A stretch of 64,000 nt of DNA from DASSUW01 sp963803335 (GTDB taxonomy: Bacteria; Actinomycetota; Thermoleophilia; Solirubrobacterales; Solirubrobacteraceae), in assembly GCA_963803335.1 (NCBI GenBank), contig CAWDME010000011.1, positions 496,001 to 560,000 on the forward strand. Reading direction: 5' to 3'. A program made the position numbers and the translations under genes. The notes below the pieces were generated by a model. That model saw only the letters and a program-made list of their open reading frames with translations. It was not told where the DNA came from and searched no databases. Positions within the stretch are counted from its first letter, which is position 1, and each line of letters starts with the position of its first letter. This document shows positions 57,920 to 64,000 of this stretch, piece after piece.

Positions 57920-60468
57920 GGCTTGCGCGCGCGGTAGCGCGTCGCGTACGTTCGCCAGCGGTCGCGCTCGGGCGTCAGCTGCGGATGCCACGGCTTGACG
58001 GCGTCGGCCCAGTGGATCAGGCCCGGCCCGCGCTCGGGCGTCCGCGTGGGCACGGCGGCCCAGCGCTCGGGGATCTCCGCCCGATTGGGGCCGAACAGGT
58101 ACTGCAGGACCTCGAGCTCGTTGAGGGCGAACTCGTCCACGAGCGCCAGCGCCTGCTCGCGGAAGCCCTCGCTGCGCAGCCGTGCGAGGTCGAGCACCAT
58201 CACGTCGGTGCCGAACGCGTCGAAGTCGAAGGCGTGGCGGGCGTGCGCGGTGCGGCGCAGCTCGGCGGCGAGGTCGACGCGCGCGTTGAACCGCAGCGCG
58301 GCGCGGTGCAGGATGCCGAAGCCGCTGGCGCCCTTGCCGGCGAGGGTGGGCGCGGCGATGACGTGTGCGCCCAGGTCGAGGTCGGCGAGCTGGGCGACGT
58401 CGGCGGTGGCGATGGCGGGCATCGGCAGCAGCACGAGGCGGTCGACGTCCGGGAGCAGGTCGCCCAGCAGCAGCCGCGTCTCGTCGGGGCGCTGGAGCGG
58501 GCGCGTCGGGACCCAGCTGAACGTGACCTGGGGGAAGCGGCGGGCGATCCGCTGCTCGATCGGGCGACCGCCGCCGCGTGAGCCGATCACGTGGACGTGC
58601 AGCGGCCGCGACGCGTGCTCGAGCAACGAGGCGACGAGCACGGCGGGCTCGAGCTCCGGCCGCTCCAGGCCCTTGGTGACGATCAGCGCGCAGTGGATCG
58701 GGTCGCCGGCCGGCGCCTCCGCTGCGGGGCTGACGATCGTCTGGGCCTGCGCGAGCTGCACGCGCTGGCCGATGTCGGGGCCGGGGAGCGGCTTGTGCGC
58801 GCCCCGGCGACGCTCCTCGGCGGCCGCGACGTCTTCGGCCGTGATCTCACGCCACAGCGCGTACACCTCGTCCTCGGAGCGGCCGTCCAGGATCGCCGCG
58901 AAGACCCGCTCGAGCTTGTCGCGGATCCCCGTGCGGATCGCGTCGAACGCGCGGTCGTCGATGCCGATCAGGCCGTCGAAGCGCACATCGGACGGGTTGC
59001 TCGGCTCGAAGTCGACGTCCAGGCCGATCGAGCGGACCGGCAGGTAGCAGTGCAGGCGCGACGTGCGGAGCTTGCGATGCCGCGTGCGGTAGGTGTCGAG
59101 CAGGTCGAGGGCGTGGCGCACGTTGGCGACGAACGAGCGCCTGCGGACGACGCCCTCGCTGTGGCGGTAGGTGATCGCGCCGGCCGGCGGATTGGCGACG
59201 TCCACGTAGCCGATCGGCGCGTCGGACGGCGGCCTGGCCTCGAGATCGGGGAAGACCGTGTTGATCGTCGTCGTCACGCAGCCGGAGAAGAAGGCGGGGA
59301 CGCCCATCGAGAGCAGGAGATAGACCGTGGTCCAATCGCGGCAGCCGACAGGCCCATACCGCTTCAGGTACAGCACGGCCTCGGGCGTCAGCAACTCGCG
59401 CTTGTTGCAATGGAACGAGATGAAGATCGGCCGCAGGTTGCGGTGCAGCGGGAAGCCGTGGCGCATCGCGAACAGCGCGTGCATGTACCAGCCGAAGCAC
59501 AGGACCCAGGTCTGCTCGGGGATCTCCTCGTACATCGACGCGTCGCGATGGACGGTCATCACCTGCAGGTCGGCGTCGATGTCGGTCGTGCGCAGCTCCG
59601 GGCGCGTGCGCCGCTTGAGGTGGTCAAGGAGGTCGGTGAGCTCCTCCGGCCCGTGCAGGCGGACGTTCTGGTGGCGCACGAGGTGGCCGAGCGCGGCGAT
59701 CGTCTGGATGTGGTCGCCGATGTTCGCCGACGCGCGGCTTGCGCCCGGGTGGCCGTAGTCGACGATCGCGAACGTCGGCCGCCCGTCGGGCGGCGAGGGT
59801 GCGGCGGGGGAGTCGCTGTCGGCCTCCACCCACGGCCGCATCCAGTCGACCTGGAGCTCGCCGGCGCGCCACCGGCGCGGGTTCTCGCGCACGTGGCGCT
59901 CGAACACCGTGAACACCTCGCGCGCCAGGCCTTGATCGCCGTAGCCGAACACCGGCGCGAGGATGTGGAACCACGTCTTGGCGCCGATCGGCTCGGGGTC
60001 GTCGGCGGCGAGCACGCGGATCTCCCCGAGCATCCTCTCGGCGTCCACGTGCAGGCCGGCGCGGACGTACTCGATCGCCGCGTACCTGAGCCAGGTCGGG
60101 CGCTCGGTGCGGCGCAGCTCGGCGAGCGCGAGCTCGAGGTGGCCCTGCTTATAGGCGACGATCCCGCGCACGAGGTGGCCGAGCTCGGCCGTCTCGGCGC
60201 GGCGCAGCAGACCCTCGGCGACGGCCATCGCGGCGTCGGGCTGGTTGGCGGTGATCAGCGCGCGGGCCTGGGCGACGATCGCGTGGTCGACGTCGCGGCC
60301 GATCTCGAGGCTGCGCAGCAGCGCCTCGCGCGGCGGCGCCGTGGGTGCCGGGCGCGGGGCGGCTTTGCGGCGCTTGCGGCGCGCGGCCGGCGGCTGCGGC
60401 TTCGGGCGCAGCCGGCGCGGCACCAGGTGCAGCCAGCGTCTCGCGAGGCGGCGGGCGGCGGGCGGCAT
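57898..60468 (-). CDS. Polysaccharide pyruvyltransferase-glycosyltransferase family 8 fusion
   Basis: 856 residues from ATG 60468. A basic N-terminus, then TPR-like helices (about 40-160), then a pyruvyltransferase-type domain (about 210-530; NIGDHIQTIAALGHLV, ELLTPEAVLYLKRYGPVGCR, GVPAFFSGCVTTT) and a C-terminal GT8-like domain (about 600-856; GTDVMVLDLARLRSEGF, GLIHWADAVKPWHP). It would decorate the surface polymer. The start lies 3 bp after the TylF-type methyltransferase stop (same strand); the end overlaps the frameshifted paralogue by 22 bp. Confidence 0.82.
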   Translation of the reverse strand: MPPAARRLARRWLHLVPRRLRPKPQPPAARRKRRKAAPRPAPTAPPREALLRSLEIGRDVDHAIVAQARALITANQPDAAMAVAEGLLRRAETAELGHLVRGIVAYKQGHLELALAELRRTERPTWLRYAAIEYVRAGLHVDAERMLGEIRVLAADDPEPIGAKTWFHILAPVFGYGDQGLAREVFTVFERHVRENPRRWRAGELQVDWMRPWVEADSDSPAAPSPPDGRPTFAIVDYGHPGASRASANIGDHIQTIAALGHLVRHQNVRLHGPEELTDLLDHLKRRTRPELRTTDIDADLQVMTVHRDASMYEEIPEQTWVLCFGWYMHALFAMRHGFPLHRNLRPIFISFHCNKRELLTPEAVLYLKRYGPVGCRDWTTVYLLLSMGVPAFFSGCVTTTINTVFPDLEARPPSDAPIGYVDVANPPAGAITYRHSEGVVRRRSFVANVRHALDLLDTYRTRHRKLRTSRLHCYLPVRSIGLDVDFEPSNPSDVRFDGLIGIDDRAFDAIRTGIRDKLERVFAAILDGRSEDEVYALWREITAEDVAAAEERRRGAHKPLPGPDIGQRVQLAQAQTIVSPAAEAPAGDPIHCALIVTKGLERPELEPAVLVASLLEHASRPLHVHVIGSRGGGRPIEQRIARRFPQVTFSWVPTRPLQRPDETRLLLGDLLPDVDRLVLLPMPAIATADVAQLADLDLGAHVIAAPTLAGKGASGFGILHRAALRFNARVDLAAELRRTAHARHAFDFDAFGTDVMVLDLARLRSEGFREQALALVDEFALNELEVLQYLFGPNRAEIPERWAAVPTRTPERGPGLIHWADAVKPWHPQLTPERDRWRTYATRYRARKPQQVAAP

Positions 60469-60470
60469 CG

Positions 60471-61265
60471 CTACCGGCGGACGACGTGGAGCCTCGCGCC
60501 GTGCTGGAGGCGGAAGCCGTCGCGGTCCTTGAAGTACTCGTCGACCGCCGTGCGGCAGCCCGACCACTGGTAGTAGTCGTCCAGCACGATCCGGCCGCCG
60601 GGCACGAGCCGCGGGGCGATCCGCTGCAGGCACGTCATCGTCGACTCGTACCAGTCACCGTCCAGGTGCGCCAGCGCCACCGGGTCGTCGCCCTCGATCG
60701 TGTCCTCGAACAGGCCCTTGATGAGCTCGACGCGGCGCTCGCCGGTGGGGATGCCGAGGCGGGTGAACGACTCGGTGACCTCGGTGTAGAGGTCGTCTCG
60801 GTAGCCGTAGTAGGTCTCGCCGCCCGGGCCGCGCGCCCCGCCGGAGGTGATCTTCTCGTAGCGCTCGTGGACGTCCGCGCCGTCCAGGTCGGTGGGCGGC
60901 GGGATCATCCCGAACACGTCGTAGACCTTCAGCGGCCGCTCCGGCGCCTTCGCCGCCGCCATCACGATCGCCGACCCGCCGCGCGCCGTGCCCGCCTCGA
61001 TCAGCAGGCCGTCGAGCCCCTGCTTCTCGATCTCGAGCACCGCACCGGCCAGCTCGCGCAGGTTGTCGGGCTTGAGGTAGGTCAGGTGCTCTTTGCGGAC
61101 CTGCGTGATCGTCGTCTCCACGTCTTCCGGGAGGTCGTACGCCTTCTCCGCGCGCGCCTTCTTGAGCTTGCGCTTGGTGGCGCGCAGCTCCTGCTCCAGC
61201 TCGGGCGCGATCCAGCGCGCGACGCGGCGGCGGATACGCGCACTCGTGTTCTTCGCGCGGCTCAT
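60471..61265 (-). CDS. TylF/MycF-family methyltransferase
   Basis: 264 residues. A basic N-terminal stretch precedes the fold: GLLIEAGTARGGSAIVMAAA (SAM site), VYDVFGMIPPP and LAHLDGDWYESTMTCLQ, GGRIVLDDYYQWSGCR (metal-binding Asp residues) are typical of Mg-dependent macrocin-type sugar O-methyltransferases. It likely methylates a sugar hydroxyl of the glycan. Co-transcribed with the pyruvyltransferase fusion downstream and the acetyltransferase gene 15 bp upstream. Confidence 0.9.
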   Translation of the reverse strand: MSRAKNTSARIRRRVARWIAPELEQELRATKRKLKKARAEKAYDLPEDVETTITQVRKEHLTYLKPDNLRELAGAVLEIEKQGLDGLLIEAGTARGGSAIVMAAAKAPERPLKVYDVFGMIPPPTDLDGADVHERYEKITSGGARGPGGETYYGYRDDLYTEVTESFTRLGIPTGERRVELIKGLFEDTIEGDDPVALAHLDGDWYESTMTCLQRIAPRLVPGGRIVLDDYYQWSGCRTAVDEYFKDRDGFRLQHGARLHVVRR

Positions 61266-61280
61266 GAGCGGCGGGGCAGT

Positions 61281-61847
61281 CTAGTGAACGTCCCGTGCGC
61301 GCCATTCGCGGGCGAGCAGCGCGTACTCCGCCTCGCTCTGCCACTCGCCCTTCACCCACTCGTTCTCGATCAGGTGCGCCTCAAGGCGCATGCCGACCTT
61401 CTCCAGCACGCGCGCCGATGCTCTGTTGCGGGGCTCGAGGCGGGCGTAGACGCGGTGCAGGTCGTAGGCCTCGAACGCCAGCGCGACGACCACGCGCGAC
61501 GCCTCGGTCGCGTAGCCACGGCCCTGGTGGTCGGGGTGGAACATGAACCCGATCTCGCCCTGCTTGTGCTCGGGCGACCCGAGCGTCAGCGTGAGGTGCC
61601 CGACCATCTCGCCGGTGTCGCGCAGCTCCGCGACGAGCGCCAGCTCCTTCGTGCGGTCCTGATTGATCTGCCGGTCGAGCGCCCGGCTCACCTCTTGCAC
61701 CGACCGCGGCTCCCAGCACAGCCACCGCGCCACCTCGTCGCGCGACATGATCGCGTGCAGCGGCACCAGGTCCTCGGGCTCCGGCGGGCGCAGCCGCAGC
61801 CGTTCCGTCTCGATCGGCAGCGTCACTACGACGTCCTTGGTCGCCAT
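61281..61847 (-). CDS. GNAT acetyltransferase (RimJ/RimL type)
   Basis: 188 residues from ATG 61847. The start of the domain is IETERLRLRPPEPEDLVPLH; the acetyl-CoA loop is HPDHQGRGYATEASR, then NRASARVLEKVGMRLEA. The family acetylates protein N-termini or small amines and drugs. It is first in the minus-strand group that includes the methyltransferase, and shares a roughly 100-bp divergent promoter region with the protease fusion gene. Confidence 0.9.
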   Translation of the reverse strand: MATKDVVVTLPIETERLRLRPPEPEDLVPLHAIMSRDEVARWLCWEPRSVQEVSRALDRQINQDRTKELALVAELRDTGEMVGHLTLTLGSPEHKQGEIGFMFHPDHQGRGYATEASRVVVALAFEAYDLHRVYARLEPRNRASARVLEKVGMRLEAHLIENEWVKGEWQSEAEYALLAREWRARDVH

Positions 61848-61883
61848 GCCGGAAGTTGAGCAGGTCGGCTCCGGTTGAACCTT

Positions 61884-61912
61884 TTGACCATTGCCCAGTC
61901 GGGCATGATTGA
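61884..61912 (+). promoter_or_regulatory. Possible promoter of the protease fusion gene
   Basis: TTGACC (61884-61889), 17-bp spacer, GATTGA (61907-61912), 34 bp before the ATG. The -10 match is weak. The ribosome site GGAGG at 61935-61939 is strong and well spaced. Confidence 0.35.
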
Positions 61913-61945
61913 ATCGCACGTGCCCCTCGATACGGAGGCCTCAAC

Positions 61946-64000
61946 ATGGCCGTGATCGAGTCAGTGCCCGATTTCCGCAGCCTGTCGGTCCGTGACCTGT
62001 TGACGGCGCGGGCTCAGTACCACTGGCAGCTCGCGAACCGACCCCACGTCATCGGCACCGCCATCGGGCTGTATCTGATCCGGCGGACCGACCCGTGGCC
62101 GGACGGCGATCAGCCGAGCGTGGCCCGGCGGCATGGCGACAAGAAGCCGCGCACGTTCGAGAACAGCGAGGTGCGGCCGTACTCGTGGCCGTCGGTGCTC
62201 GTGTTGGTCGACGAGTGGCGCGAAGAGAGCGCATTCAGGGTGGACGGGCCGCTCCACCCGCAGGACATCGTGCCGAAGACGCTCTATCTACCGGACGGGC
62301 GCACAGTGCCCGTGTGCGTCGTGCTGGTCGAGCCCGCCGAGCCGTCGATCGACCGCGCGAGCTCCACGCTCTGGCCTGCTGGCCGTGCCGGCGGCGGCTT
62401 CTCCCTCACCGTGAAGTCTCAAGCAGTCGAGCGACGGGCCAGTGCGGGCTGCCTCGTGACGGATGGGCACACGCTGTACGTGCTGACCAACCGCCACGTC
62501 GGTGGGAACGTCGGCGAGCGGATATCGGCCGAGACCCGCAGCGGCCAGGTCGAGGTTGGCAGCGCCTCACGACACCAGATCACCCGGCGCGAGTTCAGCC
62601 AGGTGTATCCGACGTTCGCCGGCGGCAACACCTACCTCAACATCGACGTCGGGCTCGTCGAGCTGGACGACGCGAACGACTGGACCGCCAGCGTCTATGG
62701 CCTCGGCGAGGTCGGGGAGCTCGCCGACCTCAACGAGGCGAACATCGGCCTGCAGCTGATCGACAAGAGCGTCAAGGCGTACGGCGCGGCGAGCGGTCAC
62801 CTCGACGGCACGATCAAGGCGCTCTTCTACAGGTACAAGTCCGTCGGCGGCTACGACTACGTCGCCGATCTCCTCATCGCGCCGAGCGCGGCGGGCAGAT
62901 CGACGCAGCCGGGTGACTCCGGAACGGTCTGGCACCTGGCCATCACCGATACGTCGGGAGTCGAAAGGCTGCACCCGCTCGCCGTCGAGTGGGGTGGCCA
63001 GACGTTCGTGGGCGACGCCGGCCCGCGGAACTTCACGCTCGCGACCAATCTCTCGAACATCTGCAGGCTCCTCGACGTCGAGGTCGTGCTGGCCCACAAC
63101 GTCACGGCTCGGCCGTACTGGGGAGCGACGGGCCATTACAGCATCGCGGGCACGGCGGTCGGTGACCTCAATGAGCCGAAGCTCGGCCCGTTCCTGCGCA
63201 CGAACGCGAACGCGATCAGCTTCGATCGCGGCACGCTGGAAGCCGGCGACCTCGACGAGGTCCTCAAACACGCCGACCTCGTGCCCCTGGCCGACGTCCC
63301 GGACGTCGTCTGGAAGAAGACGGCGAATGCGCGGCCCGGCGGGCGCGACTTCGCGCTCAACAGCGGCCCGGAACATCCGACGCACTACTGCGACATCGAC
63401 GAGCCGAGCCCGGACGGCACCACGCTGCGCGACCGCTGTGTGAAAGACCCCGGGAATGTCTCAGTCGCGGTGTGGCAGCGCTACTACGACGAGAATCACC
63501 ACACCAAGTCGGCAGAGCGCGGATGCCTGCCGTTCCGCGTCTGGCAGTTCTACGACGCAATGGTCGGGTTCGTCGCAGCCAAGGACTACACCGGGTACGT
63601 CTGTGCCTCCGGCCTGGTCGCCCACTACGTGGGGGACGCCTGCCAACCGCTCCACGGCTCGTTCCTCGCCGACGGCTTCAGAGACCAGGCTGTCGCGCAC
63701 GTCACCCCGACGGGCAACCGCGTCGAGACGTGGCCCGGCAAGGGCGTCCACTCGGCCTACGAAACCAAGATGATCGATGCCCACGCCACGCAGCTCTTCG
63801 AGTTGATCGAAGCGGTGCTCGCACAGCCCGGGCGGCGGCTACCGCGCGTCGCGAGCGGCCATGACGCGGCGGTGGCCATCGTCAAGCTCATGGACCGGAC
63901 CGCCCGCACGCTGCCGCCGACGACACTCCTCGATACGTACATCCGCCTCGGAGCGGGCACGTCGAAGCGGGTCATCGACGGCCTGTGGGATGCCTTTCAG
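61946..64000 (+). CDS. Trypsin-like protease fused to phospholipase C/S1-P1-nuclease-like domain (3' end outside window)
   Basis: 685 codons are open to the window edge; GGAGG precedes the ATG. After about 145 residues of unknown type comes a chymotrypsin-fold protease with His184 (VLTNRHVGG), Asp234 (NIDVGLVEL) and Ser325 (TQPGDSGTVW). From about 465 a second domain resembles zinc-dependent phospholipase C/S1-P1 nucleases: EHPTHYCDIDEP, GCLPFRVWQFYDAMV, LVAHYVGDACQPLHGS (His560, Asp564, His570) and KGVHSAYE (His602, Glu606). There is no signal peptide, so it is probably cytoplasmic. Codons such as ATA, AGA, AGG, TAT and AAT are more frequent than in neighbours, suggesting recent gain. A conflict or defence effector is a reasonable guess. 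Confidence 0.82.
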   Translation, partial: MAVIESVPDFRSLSVRDLLTARAQYHWQLANRPHVIGTAIGLYLIRRTDPWPDGDQPSVARRHGDKKPRTFENSEVRPYSWPSVLVLVDEWREESAFRVDGPLHPQDIVPKTLYLPDGRTVPVCVVLVEPAEPSIDRASSTLWPAGRAGGGFSLTVKSQAVERRASAGCLVTDGHTLYVLTNRHVGGNVGERISAETRSGQVEVGSASRHQITRREFSQVYPTFAGGNTYLNIDVGLVELDDANDWTASVYGLGEVGELADLNEANIGLQLIDKSVKAYGAASGHLDGTIKALFYRYKSVGGYDYVADLLIAPSAAGRSTQPGDSGTVWHLAITDTSGVERLHPLAVEWGGQTFVGDAGPRNFTLATNLSNICRLLDVEVVLAHNVTARPYWGATGHYSIAGTAVGDLNEPKLGPFLRTNANAISFDRGTLEAGDLDEVLKHADLVPLADVPDVVWKKTANARPGGRDFALNSGPEHPTHYCDIDEPSPDGTTLRDRCVKDPGNVSVAVWQRYYDENHHTKSAERGCLPFRVWQFYDAMVGFVAAKDYTGYVCASGLVAHYVGDACQPLHGSFLADGFRDQAVAHVTPTGNRVETWPGKGVHSAYETKMIDAHATQLFELIEAVLAQPGRRLPRVASGHDAAVAIVKLMDRTARTLPPTTLLDTYIRLGAGTSKRVIDGLWDAFQ

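Noticed and set aside
58591..60573. A plus-strand frame of 660 codons
   Set aside because: Antisense shadow of the pyruvyltransferase-GT8 gene.
62567..63385. Short frames on both strands at the right edge taken as the genes of this region
   Set aside because: They are shadows; the true gene is the frame starting at 61946, which has no stop before the window ends.

Overview
The window is 64 kb of very GC-rich bacterial DNA with almost no gene-free space. Codons end nearly always in G or C, GTG and TTG starts are common, and many genes overlap by 4 bp. Gene content (OmpR-type two-component system, DrrAB-type exporter, DUF6766, FadD36-like ligase, mycobacterial-type SOS box, TagF-type polymerases) points to an actinomycete-like organism. 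Thermoleophilia/Solirubrobacterales is my best guess, from overall style rather than a marker gene. No tRNA, rRNA, CRISPR array, insertion sequence or prophage was seen.

Left part (1-19 kb): the end of a pilus-type secreted protein, an orphan peptide/solute-binding lipoprotein, a response regulator-histidine kinase pair, a LysR regulator, a lipoprotein, a MarR-dppA pair divergent from a two-gene ABC exporter, a RecQ helicase fused to a phosphoribosyltransferase, a small-membrane-protein/DUF6766 pair, and a run of single metabolic genes (aminotransferase, MBL hydrolase, PhzF, threonine aldolase) mostly placed tail to tail with overlapping ends.

Middle part (19-36 kb) is catabolic. One tight operon holds an acyl/malonyl-CoA ligase, CoxG, a nucleobase permease, the FAD and 2Fe-2S subunits of a molybdenum hydroxylase (the molybdopterin subunit is absent), an asparaginase and a cytosine-deaminase-like amidohydrolase. 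After a GCS2 ligase, a crotonase, a dienelactone hydrolase and an SOS-controlled dinB comes a second operon: carbamate kinase, FdrA, a frameshifted DUF1116 protein and DUF2877. This is the gene set of the E. coli allantoin-to-oxamate/carbamoyl-phosphate branch. Together the two operons suggest use of purines or ureides for nitrogen and ATP.

Right part (36-61 kb) is a cell-surface polymer locus: O-antigen ligase and GT39-like membrane proteins, a TagGH-type ABC exporter, two CDP-alcohol phosphotransferases (one fused to a nucleotidyltransferase), a DUF5941 protein, a second nucleotidyltransferase, a glycerol-1-phosphate-dehydrogenase-like enzyme, sulfotransferases, glycosyltransferases, two CDP-glycerol glycerophosphotransferase-type polymerases (one a GT2 fusion), a glycerophosphodiesterase, two secreted SNase/lamin-tail proteins (one frameshifted), a pyruvyltransferase-GT8 fusion and a TylF-type methyltransferase. 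I read this as a phosphodiester-linked, teichoic-acid-like polymer whose glycerol phosphate could be the sn-1 enantiomer.

The right edge holds an open reading frame that runs off the window: a trypsin-like protease domain joined to a zinc-dependent phospholipase C/S1-P1-nuclease-like domain, with looser codon use than its neighbours. Other notable features are a dispersed intergenic repeat with a nearly invariant 19-bp terminal motif, a second 73-bp repeat near two lipoprotein genes, and several hairpin terminators built into the stop codons of convergent genes.
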